DNA of 64,000 bases from Cristatella mucedo (lineage: Eukaryota; Bryozoa; Phylactolaemata; Cristatellidae): positions 436,001-500,000 of the forward strand of contig WPIO01000135.1 of assembly GCA_009760855.2 (NCBI GenBank). Reading direction: 5' to 3'. The notes below the pieces were generated by a model. That model was given only the letters and a program-made list of their open reading frames with translations. It was not told the origin of the DNA and did no database searches. Shown here in pieces: positions 10,926 through 22,149 of this stretch. A program made the position numbers and the translations under genes. The stretch's first letter is position 1; the number at the start of each line of letters is the position of its first letter.

Positions 10926-11925
10926 CATGGCTCCGGAGCAATTTTTGTTAGTAGTGACTGCTTTTCCCCCGTTGCTTGCTTTTCTGCGTGTGATCCCGGG
11001 CGATCCTTGTGCGCACGCTCGTCCAAGTTTGACGCTTTTCTCGAAACTAGTTGCAACTAGTACCGTGTACCCATGTAACCGTGTAGTGCCCGTGTAGAGA
11101 TTCGGTCTCTTAGGGAACCTTGCAAACGACTTATACTACTATTACTGAAAGTTTCACTCGGACGAAGGAAAGGCTGTGAGTAACAGTTAGGTCAGTATGT
11201 TCTTTTTAAATTTCGTCAACTCAGGATATGATGCGATGTTAGTAGAAGCGCTTTAAATGCCGATGTCACCTCGGTGCACCGAGCAGTGTAGGCGTAAGCT
11301 CCGAATGTTTTCTCGCGGCGGGCGTACTTCTCTTTATAGATCTAACCTCAGTAGCAACAGTCTTGCACTTTTCGCTGGATCGTATCAATGTTAAACCACA
11401 CACACACTTCTAATAAGTTTTAAGGTAAATTAAGCATACAATTTCAGAAAAATCCATAGCTATAGCTAAAGCAGTAGCAAAAGCCTTACTATGCTTTGGC
11501 GGCGGCCTAGCCGAAAACAACTTGCCATGTAGCCTTTTCTATTGGACACCGAGTTTCAGCTAGAAACCTGAGGGGCCCTAAATTACGGCTTCTGTTCAGC
11601 AAGGAATAAGCTTAGACTATACCTAGATTAAACTTAGAATAAGTGTAGACTCCAACGGCACCAATTTTCTATGCCCGTTTGGTTACGCTAGATTGTATTT
11701 CTCTATTGTGAATTGGAGCCTGCCGAACATTATACGATGGCTGTAAATGACCTCATGCAATCAGTTTTGCTCGGACGCTTCATTTTTCTGAAAGTGTACA
11801 CGGCTGAGAAATTCGGTAGAATGAATAAGTTAAATGCTTAGATAGTTTTGGTAGCATAGAATATACATTTCCTTATTCACACTTCTTGTCCCTGCATTCT
11901 TCAAACAGGCTTCTATTAAACCACC
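10926..11925. other. unassigned sequence
   Basis: One kilobase without a recognisable gene. A short frame at 10897-11097 has no supporting feature. Confidence 0.4.
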
Positions 11926-12610
11926 CATTAAGAAGTTAAACACCAGGAGAACTTGAAAGACTTCCTCTCACCGTTCCTCCTTTCGTTTAAAGACACTAGC
12001 CCAAGTAGTGGTTGACAAGCTACACTCCGTTAACGCAACTTAAAACATTGTAAGTTACGGCCATTTTGTAGAGTTAGTCACTCTAGGTGCTCAGCAGTAA
12101 TGCAAATGTAGAATGACCTCAAGATTTCCGATTTGGATAGGGTCTCTGCTAGCTTTGGTCGATCTTTCGTCAGCATTTGATTTTATTTATCCCCAAATAA
12201 TTTTTGAGCACCTATAAGATGACCTGGGCCTCAGTGACCTTGCATTGCAATTGTTTACGCCCTGTGACAGAAGAACATTTTAGAGCGTTGATGTCAACCC
12301 GAAACAGTCGTCCTAGGAGTATTTAAGGGCTTAACTGTCTCAACTTCCTTCCAGCGTGTCTCGCTAAAATTCGCGCGTGGATGGCAGAAAACTTCCTCAA
12401 ATTGAATGAAGATGAAATAAAGTTACGAGCGATGAGTAATCCCAGAGTTACTCAGAAATAGGAAAGCATAATCCTTAAAATGGGTTCTATCAGCACATCT
12501 CCCGATGCCTCTGCGAAAAATCTTGATGACCTCTTCCACTGACATTTTTTTAGATGCCGTAGCTAGCTCCACCGTCACGTCTGCCAACTTTCAGAAGTTT
12601 ACAAAGGATA

Positions 12611-12760
12611 TTCCAACAGCTTTTCTTATGCAGCATCCAAAGAGCCTTGCCGGCTATCAACATGCTTGGGCAAGGCAATAAAGAAGTGCCTGCTGCAGGA
12701 TTCGAACCCAAGACCTGGGTCGTGAAGAGAGAGCACCTTAGCCCGAAGCTAAGACCAACC
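12611..12760 (-). mobile_element. SINE-B inserted in an old LINE
   Basis: The stretch runs from ttccaacagcttttcttatg through agagccttgccggctatcaa and the B-box complement ggattcgaacccaagacctg to agagagcacctta. It is a diverged SINE-B. Its position inside the ancient LINE gives a relative age: the LINE came first. Confidence 0.7.
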
Positions 12761-13045
12761 GGGGTAGTGCAGTCAAATCTGGTTCATGAATTTGCGACAT
12801 TCAGTCTTGAATTATGCAATTCAGTACTCGCAAGTCTGCCTACCAGTTCAAGCCGGTTATAGTTGGTACAAAACTATGTAGCTAGGCTTCCGCGTCGTTA
12901 ATATCGTAGTTCCCAAACTAAACCACCCTTAACCGATCCGCTGTAGCACCCTATCAAGCAGAGTACGGACTTAAGTAGCATACGGACTTATGCAGCGTAC
13001 GGACTCAATTTTAGATCTCATCATTGTCAAGGCCTGCTTAAATAG

Positions 13046-13194
13046 ATATAGAATAAATATAATTGATTTATATAGCGCCCTAAGAAAACTTAATCACTAT
13101 TCAGGCGCTTCACCTTTCCTCGGGGCTCGAGCCCACAACATCAGCCAGACCTTGGTCGGAGCGAGCACCTTAACCGCCGGACAAAACCAGCTCG
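13046..13194 (-). mobile_element. SINE-A inserted in an old LINE
   Basis: On the minus strand it reads cgagctggttttgtccggcg, gttaaggtgctcgctccgac, gtgggctcgagccccgagg, then the tail aagcgcctgaatagtgatta and gttttcttagggcgctata with an AT-rich end. It keeps the tRNA-like head and the LINE-like tail of the family. Confidence 0.85.
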
Positions 13195-13989
13195 GCTTAG
13201 ATATGAGTACGACAGCCAAACTAGTTCACACGTTTGTGGCATCGCGAATAAATGATTGAAAGTTCCTCAATTTAGGGCTTCTTGCATGTGCCCTTAACCG
13301 TCAACAGCTGACGCAACACACAGTAGCTTTTCTGATCTTTCGTCAACGGCTTAGCTCCCACATCAACCCAATTCTTTCTGAGATTCACTGGCTCCCTATC
13401 AAGCATCGAATACATTTCAAGATCATTAGTCTGGCTTACAGGCCACTTTACTCCCAAGCACCGTTCTATCTATCCGACCTCATCACTCCTTCAGTGTGCT
13501 CTTGCATTAGCCTCTCCTCGGTATCTACTTGTTTAAATTTAAATCTTCAGAAATCGAGCCTCAATCTCTTTTGCACTAAAAGTCTGGAGCTCTCTTTTAT
13601 GTGCAGTTGTAACGGTAATGATACCAGCAATGACCATGCATCCTTTAAGTCTTAGTTCAAGACGCCTATGTATCTACTTCCGGTTACTTTCCCTTCGCCC
13701 CAGTTAACTTGTCTTTTTTCGTCCCACTGTGCTATTTTTCCTTAAATTTGCATGATTGAGTGCATATTTTCAGCATTGGATCTTAATAATCAGCAGACAT
13801 GAATTTATTCATATCTGCTGTTAAGATGATGGCTTGAGCAAGATTGTTATTTGATTTTGTATACTTGATAACGTGCAGGTCACAAAAGCTTGGTACCAAT
13901 TCTTTTGCAGCAATTTGTAAAGCACCTAGATAAAGACTAATTCTCTGTAGTCACAGTAAAACGACATTATTATTTTATCATTATCGTCT

Positions 13990-14330
13990 TGCTTTGGCCT
14001 ACATATACTAGCTACTTTCCGATCAGGCTAGGTATCGTACCAAGAGCTATCCTGACCCAAAACGCGAAGCTCCGCCTTTGAACCAAACGCAAATCCTTAG
14101 GAAATCAAGCCTTTAGTTAGTACGCTCTTAAAGTTTGGAATGCAGCCCTGGATGTAGCTATCACATCTCCTGCCTGAACGTCGTTTAAAAGGAGCTAAGA
14201 CTTCACAAGTTCGTCAAGAGTATTTGGTCCATGGAAATGTTTGTCTGCGGGCCTGCGTATACTGACACTGCGTATATTATCCCTATCGCTTGAAATTATT
14301 CTTTTCATGAATAAATATAGTGCCAAGACA
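13990..14330 (+). pseudogene. LINE RT C-terminal fragment, ancient
   Basis: The blocks gctactttccgatcaggcta, gtatcgtaccaagagctatc, caaatccttaggaaatcaag and cgtcgtttaaaaggagctaa follow the order of the family segment ILPHQAKRRTTR to FKRNLK. The sequence is too decayed for an open frame. Confidence 0.55.
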
Positions 14331-14754
14331 GATAATTGGTTATCTTGGGGCATTCTACAAATGTGTAACTTCAATCATTGATACTAATTTCGTCAGCTAC
14401 ATTTGATGAACATTTTAAAGTCCTCTTCAAATTCGCACGAGTGAGGGAACAGCCTCAGAAATTAATTTCATGTGTTCCTTGAAATGGACCGGGCTGCACG
14501 CTAAGTCTGAATATAATGTCTGATCACGTGAATAAGGCCATCGATACGTTTTGAATTAGCACATGTTTTCTCAATATTCGATTGTACTTAGGTCTGTGTA
14601 TGTGCTTTGAAGGACTCCTTGCATTTCACCAAGCTCTCCTCTGATTTTACGGAATATCTAGCAACAAAAAATTAATAAAATTGTCTAAATTAAATATACT
14701 TATTTGTATATTACCATATGAGAGCTTAATCTCTATCTAGTCCTTTAAATAAAA
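14331..14754. other. unassigned AT-rich spacer with a SINE tail scrap
   Basis: The only recognisable item is gagcttaatctctatctagt (14722-14741), which matches the reverse of the SINE-A/LINE tail core. The rest has no feature I can support. Confidence 0.4.
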
Positions 14755-14898
14755 TATAAATATGTCATTTGCATAGCACCCTAAGAGTACCTAATCTCTA
14801 TCCAGGCGTTTCACATATGCCTCAGGGCTCGAGTTCACGACCTCGGCCAGACCTTGATCGAGGCGAGCACCTTAACCACTGGGTCAAACCAGCTCGTT
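14755..14898 (-). mobile_element. SINE-A copy
   Basis: A complete-looking copy. Read on the minus strand it has head gagctggtttgacccagtgg, A-box region ttaaggtgctcgcctcgatc, B-box region cgtgaactcgagccctgagg, linker catatgtgaaacgcctggat and tail agagattaggtactcttagg, with an AT-rich end. It is one of the best copies for defining the family consensus. Confidence 0.88.
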
Positions 14899-14904
14899 TA
14901 GCAT

Positions 14905-14978
14905 ACAATAGGGCTTAAGTTCACAACCTTGGATTTTGAAGACGAGCATCTAACCCACGGGCCATGAGCCAAGCCAGA
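14905..14978 (-). mobile_element. SINE-A head fragment
   Basis: The order gggcttaagttcacaacctt, gaagacgagcatctaaccca, cgggccatgagccaagccag parallels the head of the adjacent SINE-A without its tail. It may be a second, older head next to the complete copy. Confidence 0.4.
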
Positions 14979-14989
14979 ATTCTGACATG

Positions 14990-15735
14990 GGAGGGCTAGT
15001 ACTGTTTTTTATAATTTATTATCTATATCATGTAATGACAGTAGGTAATGAATCGCAGGGAACTAGTGCTGAGTTGGTGGCTGCTTAACTCACATGATGA
15101 TAGATACCCTGTGATAGTGAGACTCAGTTTTAGAGATTCTCTAACTTTGACGCTGTAATGGCCTGCTATGCAATCAGGAGTCTAACTGGTAACTGTTACC
15201 AGTAACGATTGAATTTATGTGTTCATCCAAATGGCTTATCGAAAGAATCCTTTGTAGTGTTATGAAATTTTGAAGGTAAGTAGGAGCTCAAATATGTGAG
15301 CAAGAAATTATTTAAGTTACAGAGTTGCCAACCAGTGCTAAATTAAGTCGGTTTTTATTCATAAGAAACCATAAGCGTAAAGTGACGACGATCAAATTCT
15401 CACTTCGAATTCAAGTTAGCTCTCTAGTGATTCGGCATAAATACTAAATATGTCTATAGATGGGCAGCTACGCCGCAGTAATATGCATCGGTTGTCTCTT
15501 TGAGGCTGTAAACCTGTTCACGAACCTATTTTTAGCAGATTGGCAGCCCAGAAAAGAAACTACCCTAAAACTCTCTAGCTTTTTTCTGCACTTCCAACGT
15601 GATTATGCAAGATATTGGGGTTTCACAGGCTTTTTAGACTGGCATTCACTTGGTAGTGAGTGGACCAGGCGGCGGCGGCCACGGACCTCGCGTCGACGAG
15701 GTGCTTCTCACCTATTCGGCTACGCTGATTAGGCT
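14990..15735. other. unassigned sequence
   Basis: No supportable element. The plus frame at 15460-15732 carries a short Arg-rich end coded by ggcggcggcc-type DNA and shows no known motif. Confidence 0.4.
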
Positions 15736-15739
15736 TCGC

Positions 15740-16010
15740 GCGGCGAGCGTGAAAACGCATCTATTTATCGCAGCATTTAGTGGGTCCGTGTGATCCGTGC
15801 TTTGTGCGCTTATGCGTCCTGACACTGCGCATACTGCCTCTAAACATATTTGCCTGAGGACCGTGCATGTCACCTCTAAACATGTTACGTTTGTTCATTC
15901 AGCATGCTACCGCTAAACATTCGATCATGCTTCCTTGATAGCAAATGTAAAGTGTCTAAAACGAGATCGAGTTCACTGTGGGCGCAATAAAAATGTATTA
16001 TTGTTGTTAC
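15740..16010 (+). mobile_element. LINE family 1, 3' end fragment
   Basis: The stretch contains the last RT codons (aaaacgcatctatttatcgc, agcatttagtgggtccgtgt), the 3' UTR landmarks (gcgcttatgcgtcctgacac, tgcatgtcacctctaaacat) and a mutated tail (gcaaatgtaaagtgtctaaa) ending in attattgttg. It is a 5'-truncated, moderately old insertion. Confidence 0.82.
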
Positions 16011-16960
16011 TTCTTCCAGATATGGGATCTAAGCCAGTGCCGGCAAAGTCGAAAGTGACAAACTATGAGTTCTAGGGCTCAACCCCGAAGTGTTTCACAA
16101 GCCCTCATCTGCGCATGTCCTGAACCCGCCCGTTACTGCTTAAGCTACTGCGGAGTAGACAAATAGGAATACATACACGATCTCTTGCCGGTTGTGGCCC
16201 ACATTTTCAATCAAAAGTCCTGCTTTTTGCTGCACTGACACTGCAGGATAAAATTCAAGAGAATCTGACGCTTGCTTCTGTTACACGCACTTATAGTTAC
16301 ACCCTATGTAGTAGTTTACCGTTGCTGACAAACAGTTAAAATGTATCTAATAAAGACCACTACGTAGAGCCAGCAATGTAAACCGAAAGAATGACTACGG
16401 TCAGCTACACGGTAAATGTCTTCCGCAGCATTTAACTGGCATTCAATGCGGCGGCCGACGTAGTGCTCTTGGCAGCCAAACCTGGCTCGTAGCCCTTCGG
16501 GTCGATCCTGTAGGGCTGCTGGTCTCTACCCCGCATACACTACTTAGGCAGCAAGCAAAAGTGTGCTCTCATATGCTTATCTTTCATGACATCGAAATAC
16601 GATAGTGTTGCCCCAACCATCAACCTCGACTCATTTGGATGGACAGTAAATAGAAGTCACAATGACGGAAGTCAATGCTTGAGGGCTGCGTGTCTCGTAA
16701 ATGAAAGTCACCAAGGGATCTCCAATGTAAATCTGTTCCAATCTAACTAGCTGTTCCCCCACCGAAGGGCCCTAAGCTAAAGTCAATAATAACTCGGAGA
16801 CCTTCACCTCAGACTGCTACCTTTAATTCGTTCGAAGACCTTCGAATGATCACCAATTTCTCTGGTAAAACCTGAAGTTTCGGAGCGAATGCTAAGGGCG
16901 GGATTTTCATAACAATGGATTCAGGTAAGAAGAGAGAGAAGCCCGAAGAATTTATGCCTA
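16011..16960. other. unassigned sequence
   Basis: No gene, repeat or structured element was recognised. Confidence 0.4.
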
Positions 16961-16967
16961 ACTTTAG

Positions 16968-17600
16968 CAATAAATAATGGTTTGTTTGCGTAGCATCAAA
17001 GAGAACTAAACCTCTAGTCGGGTGCTTTACAACTCGCTGTAACAAAATCCACAAGCAAGGATCAGTGACATGTAAAGTATTTAAAGAAAAGAAATAAAGT
17101 AAAACGCTGCTAAGAGCAGAGCGCTAAAGAACAATAGAAGAAGACACTTGGAGTCGCTGAGTTTTGGTAGACTGGCTAGTAATATGCACTGATTTTCGCG
17201 CTTGTTAGAACCCAAAACACACGACAACAGAAGCCGCCAGTTTACTGGGGTCAAGGAAAGATGAGTGAAGCCCTTGCGTATTGGACTGAGACGAGTTATT
17301 TAAACTTAATGTAAGGGAGGCGGTTGAAAAAAGCCGGAAGCAATTTTCTGACTTTCAGTGCACACGAGCTGAAGGCCCGACAACCGAGAGATCTAAATTT
17401 AGAGCAAGGAGCGAGGAAACTACCGGAAGCCGAGAAGTGGGTGGTCCGAGAGTGCGCTGGAGCGACAAGCAGTTCAGATAGGAAGGTGCGAAGGCGGCGA
17501 GCTTTAACATAAAGTGACCTGGAGGCTAGAAAAAGGATCTTGGTCACTCTGATGCTTAATGGGGAGCCAGAGACGCTCAGACAAATGTAGATTGATTTGG
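16968..17600 (-). pseudogene. LINE family 1, degenerate copy
   Basis: The tail region is at 16975-17060 (complement of the aaagcgcc...ctctgagg block, strongly mutated). RT C-terminal homology is at 17296-17547, where the minus frame reads LSELLVAPAHSRTTHFSASG and CRAFSSCALKVRKLLPAF, matching LSDILPHQAKRRTTRFSESN and DRAFSSYAPKAWNSLPTC. The sequence between them has diverged or been replaced. Confidence 0.68.
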
Positions 17601-18116
17601 CAGCTACACCGTTAGCGACTGACTAGATGAGCTGCTGAGTTTTGCACCGCGTGCAGACGGTTGAGGGCACACCCTGGTGATCCTGATTCGCGATGTCACA
17701 AACGGGAGAACTAGTTCGATTGTCGTACTCTGTTCTTATAAGAGCTAAAGCTTAGAAATTCTTCTTAGTTGGAAGTAGGCCAACTCGATAGTGGAGGTGC
17801 TGTACTCATTTAATGATAAGTCGTTTCGCAATAGTACACCCTGGCCACGATGGGCGGACGTGACGTGAATGACGCTGGATGAGCAAATCTGGAAGACTAC
17901 ATTTTGACCTTAAAAACACTACTTACCCCAGCAATATTGTAACTCATTTAGAGACTTGAGGCCGAGCAATCTTACTGAGAAGTGATTTATCCACCAGTAT
18001 ATACTGGCAAGGTTTAATGAAGTGCTATCGAGCAGTCATAACCTTAGTTTATCGTTGATGTCATAACATATTGAAGATCGCCGGCTGTAGTGCTGGCTGA
18101 TCTCGGTCATCCTTAC
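17601..18116. other. intron sequence, unassigned
   Basis: This lies 3' of the cbEGF exon on the minus strand. No repeat was recognised. Confidence 0.4.
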
Positions 18117-18239
18117 CTTCGCATGTCCTGTTGTCGCTGAGCATTCGGAAGCCTGGCTTGCAAAGGCACACGTGAGAGCCGAAGGTGTTCCGGCACATCT
18201 GCGAGCACGAATGACTGCCTTCCCGACATTCGTCGATGT
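18117..18239 (-). CDS. calcium-binding EGF exon
   Basis: A 123 bp exon coding 41 residues. It opens with DIDEC, the calcium-binding EGF signature, and has six cysteines: C-REGSHS-C-SQM-C-RNTFGSHV-C-L-C-KPGFRMLSDNRT-C. The acceptor is ctatctcttcag and the donor gtaagg, both phase 1. The C3-C4 loop (CRNTFGSHVC) nearly fits the Asn beta-hydroxylation pattern C-x-N-x4-[FY]-x-C, but the aromatic residue is His. Such modules usually occur in tandem rows rigidified by calcium; here it follows the exon at 19208-19420. Confidence 0.93.
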
Positions 18240-18529
18240 CTGAAGAGATAGATAGAGAGAAGGCCTTCGCATAAATTTTACAAATAGTGAAATGAATTAA
18301 ATTTGAGGAGTCACTAGGCAAAAATAAAAATGCAGACGTGCAACTTCGAGTAAAGTGACCGGCCAAGCTCATGCACAGTGTCTCTAGTCAAAATTTCTTT
18401 CCAACTTAAACCGTAAGTCGAAAGCCTATAGGTTAATTCGTTAATGTGAATACTGCTTGAAACTATTCAGATCACGATTCTTTGGAATCGAACACAATGC
18501 ATGTACAGTACGTAGAGTGTATATATGTA

Positions 18530-18580
18530 TATATTAATGTGTAGACATATGCAGTATCTACTGTATATATGATACATGAA

Positions 18581-18614
<34 letters not shown>

Positions 18615-18625
18615 TATGTTTGTAT
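18530..18625. repeat. AT-rich (TA)n microsatellite
   Basis: TA dinucleotides at 18585-18611 are flanked by imperfect tatatgtat units. It lies in the intron between two EGF exons. Confidence 0.9.
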
Positions 18626-18734
18626 ATATCCAGTAGATTTGCATGTGCTCATACGAACACCTGCACACCAAGCAGACCGACGAAACTTCCTCCGGAGTTT
18701 CAAAGGGGGTCAGTTCTCATTTTCACAGTGCTCC

Positions 18735-18840
18735 AACAGTCCATCGTTGAAATGATTCGAGCCCATGAAATTGGTTATCACTTCCATCTCGATATCCAAC
18801 TGTACTTGTCTTTTTATTGTATCAATGATGACAACAATAA
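18735..18840 (+). pseudogene. LINE RT catalytic-region fragment
   Basis: The plus frame MIRAHEIGYHFHLDIQLYLS corresponds to the family sequence [21 protein letters not shown]. The YADD-like active-site motif has become HLDI, so the copy is dead. It is a short remnant in the intron of the EGF gene and in the opposite orientation. Confidence 0.65.
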
Positions 18841-19207
18841 TAAGAATAACAGCTTTGTATTATACTCCCATGGAACTTCCAACTCCTGCTAGCATACTGC
18901 CTGTTGAACTAATTTACAGCGACACATTCCAAGGTATGAGGAGCTGGTATCGATTCACTGGTAGCGGGCTTGAGACAAATACGTGTCGCTGAAGGCGAAA
19001 GTGTGAGAGCAACAGTTTCTTCGGATAGATAGATTTGTCCCAATCCGATTGTTCTAATCAACAGACGCATTTTTCTGGCTAGAGGGGGTTTTATTTTAAT
19101 ATAGTCATCAAGGGACGAGGCTATTGCACCGGATCTGCGTCCGACGCATCCAAATATGGCCAGGCTGAGCTCGAAATCGCTGCAGCGTGAAACAGCTTCG
19201 CGCTCAC

Positions 19208-19420
19208 CTTCTTCGCATAGAGCACCCCTGAAGCCCGAAGGACACACGCACAGACCGTCGAAACAGTGGCCTCCGTGGAGACACTGAGGGCATGGCTTCA
19301 TGTAGCAGTCGTTTCCGGCCGTCGTCAGCGTTCCCGGGGCGCAGACGCATCTGTACGATCCAACCGTGTTAAAGCAACCGTGGGTGCATTGATGTAAGCC
19401 GGCCTCGCACTCGTCAAAGT
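19208..19420 (-). CDS. exon with a cbEGF and an EGF
   Basis: A 213 bp exon coding 71 residues and two modules. The first starts DFDEC (calcium-binding type) with six cysteines and a C3-C4 loop [10 protein letters not shown] that fits the Asn beta-hydroxylation pattern. The second is compact: [26 protein letters not shown]. The acceptor follows gtctttcag and the donor is gtgagc, both phase 1. Two modules in one exon suggests loss of an intron or an ancestral pair. Immediately upstream on the minus strand are GA, TAAA and TA repeats, so the intron to exon 20212-22050 is almost all simple repeat. Confidence 0.93.
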
Positions 19421-19594
19421 CTGAAAGACAAACGCACTGGACGCTGTCCGCGAGCTTCCATTTGGCCAAAGCAGAGCAGGCAGCAGACTGGCTGGCCAGA
19501 GTTGGGTTCGGACACCACTACCTTCCATCGCATCCAAAACAGGACCAGTGCTGGGCTCTCGCAATATTTTATTGGTGACAGGATGGAGGGAGGG

Positions 19595-19642
<48 letters not shown>

Positions 19643-19650
19643 CAGAAAAA
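19595..19650. repeat. (GA)n / (CAGA)n microsatellite
   Basis: GA dinucleotides are followed by cagaga units. On the minus strand this is a long pyrimidine tract about 170 bases upstream of the acceptor at 19421. Confidence 0.95.
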
Positions 19651-19737
19651 AAGGGATGGAGGGCGACAAGGCAGCGGCAGAGGTAAAAGAAGGGACAGAC
19701 ATGCATAACGACGAGACGAAACGAGGAGAGAAATATA

Positions 19738-19943
<206 letters not shown>

Positions 19944-20211
19944 ATGAGAGCGAGAGAGTGTGAGAGACGCGATGGGGCAGACAGATACTGAGACAGATAT
20001 GAATCTCTCGCTGCTGTAGCAAGGGTCTCGCGAAGAAAGCCTAGAAGGAAAGCGCTCGACATACGGAAGGCTCGTACCACTAGCCAGTGGCGGAAGGCTC
20101 GCAATTCAGCCAGTGAGCGCCGAGCGCTCGCGAAACGCCAAGACTCGAAGCACGGTTGCAGAAACCTGGGCGGAGGAGAAATTGGCGCTTCGCGCGACTG
20201 CAGTCGGCTAC

Positions 20212-22050
20212 CTTTATCGCATCGCTGTCCCCAGAAACCTGCGAGGCATTCGCACGAGCCGTCACGCTCCGACAACGACCCATGGATGCAATTGAAGTCT
20301 AGCGGCGTCGCGGCTTTCTCGCCACGACAGCCGCGGCCCGGCAAACGCAGGCGCGTCATCAGTCGGCATGCCCTGCTTCCGGCTTCGGCGCCGCCGCAGT
20401 CGGACCCGCTGCACGTGGTCGGACGCTGCACCGTGGCCAATCCAGATGGCGCCCCGCACCCAGAGTCCCACCGCAGCCCGCCGCAGCCACCGAGGGAACC
20501 GTCGGCTCCGCCGCCGTCTGCGCGGGGCGTCTGCTTGTCACCGCCGCCGGGTGGGTGCTGTCTTCGGGCGACTCCGACGCCGCCCACAGCGCGCGAGATG
20601 GGCGCATCGAGGTCGTCGACGGCACGACATTCCGAGCACACGACCGTCTCCGCCGAGCAGCCGCTGTCGTCGCCAACGCCTCCGCACGGTGGGCGGTTCG
20701 CGAAGTCGGTGACTTTTTCGCACACGACCGTATTTCCTTCGCTCACGGGCACATAGCCGGGAGAGCAGAGCGCCAAATCAGGGGTCAGAGCCTGGTTCAG
20801 CGCCGACGCTCCGTCGAGCGCTGCTTCGCCTTCGAGCTCTCGGCGGCGGCCGCCGCAATCGGCGGCGCAGCCGGCGGCGCAGCCCGCGCCAAAGGCGGCG
20901 CACGGATAGGCGGCGGCAGCGCTTTCTACCGCAGCGCCGCCGCCGCTGCAAGGTAGCGCGGCGGCGGAGGCGGCCGCTCCGCCGGACGAGGCGAGTGGGC
21001 TTTGAGAGCAGACGCTCGCCGCCGACGGCGGCGGCGGCGCGACGACGCGCCCTCGACGCCGAGCAGCGAGATCGTTGGCGAGCGGTTCGGCGTCTAGGGC
21101 GCTCGATTCGGCTGGAGTGGCGCCCGCCGCCTCAGCCGCCGCCGCCGCCGCCGCGAACGTACCGGAAACGAACGTTCTCGGAAAGACGCTGGGTTTTCCC
21201 GCGGAGAAGAGCGGTCCGGCTACCGGCGGCCGACGGCCACGGAGCGACGGCCGACGGCCGAGCGGACTCGCCAGCAATGGCATGCCGCTCTCACCCGCGT
21301 CGGAGCTCGTGCGGCGGCGTACGGCTCCGTCGTCACGTAGCTTCGGCGTTGCCATTCGAGCTTTCACGTAGACGTCGTTCGCGAGTCCACGAACTATGTG
21401 GTCGGTCACTTCCGTCTCCTCGTCTCCCGCAAATGGCTGCGGCGCCTCGTCGTCGTAATGCGTCGGCGGGTTGCTGGCTGCTGCGCCGCTGTCGTCTGCA
21501 CCTTTCACCTTTCGCTGATCTTTTCCGATGGAAAACGAGCGGTCAGGCAGCTCGAGAGTGGAGCCGTCCGCGTCTTGGACATGTGCGAAACCATCTTGAC
21601 GACCCCAACTCGGATGCCGATTTTGGCTGTGCGGTCGAGCACTGATTAGACCTGTGCCCTCCAAGTCGGCGTCCTCGCCTAACGACGATGCCTCGGCGAG
21701 TCTATCCGTCCCCGTTGCGGCTGCCGATAAACCACGTCCGACGTCGTCGTCGTTGGAATCGAGCGGCTGCCGCCGCCGCGCGTCGACGGATTCGCCCGAG
21801 CAGAGCGCTTCAAAGCAGTCTTTCGGGTCTTCGGCATCTCCGGCAACGCCGTCGCTGTACGGCGCCCCCGAGCGAGAGCAGTCCGGACACGTGACGCGGT
21901 CAGAGGTGACCACATCGATAGGTGCAGGCTCCTGAGCCTGAGCCGAGGCTTGTGGGTGCCCTTTAGAGAGAGCACTAGAGTCGGCCGAGGCTCGACGCCG
22001 AGATGACTCGTGGTGAATCGAGTGAGCGGACAAGGGTCGACCGGATCCAG
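20212..22050 (-). CDS. large Ala/Ser-rich exon ending in an EGF
   Basis: One open frame of exactly 613 codons (1,839 bp) lies between an acceptor with a strong pyrimidine tract (attcttctccttttttgtag) and a donor-like gtagcc; both junctions are phase 1. The coded segment begins AGSGRPLSAHS and is acidic and Ser/Ala/Gly-rich with poly-Ala runs (TFAAAAAAAEAAG), so it is mostly disordered. It has scattered Cys groups (LCSPGYVPVSEGNTVVCEK is EGF-tail-like). The last ~30 residues form an EGF end: C-IHGSLSERDGS-C-E-C-LAGFWGQR-C. Frame openness over 1.8 kb of GC-rich DNA, together with the phase match, supports it. An alternative acceptor before DFNC near 20304 would leave only the EGF end as exon. 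Confidence 0.68.
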
Positions 22051-22149
22051 CTACAAAAAAGGAGAAGAATACCAGCATGGACCGCACTAACCGGCGGAAA
22101 CAGGAAAAATCTCCGGTTACCATATCGGCTTTTGTAGGGCGCCGCCAGG

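Larger units (their letters stand above)
11930..13975 (+). pseudogene. LINE family 1 or relative, ancient full-RT copy
   Basis: A heavily mutated copy can be followed by landmarks: caaagacactagc-like text near 11990 (the SKTLERVV region), tcgatctttcgtcagcattt near 12160 (LDLSAAFD), cgcgtggatggcagaaaact at 12374 (IRTWMAANFLK), tcactggctccctatcaagc at 13385 (LHWLPVKQ), and a tail ending in attatt near 13970. It is interrupted by a SINE-B (12611-12760) and a SINE-A (13046-13194), so it is older than both. Every frame is closed. Confidence 0.7.
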
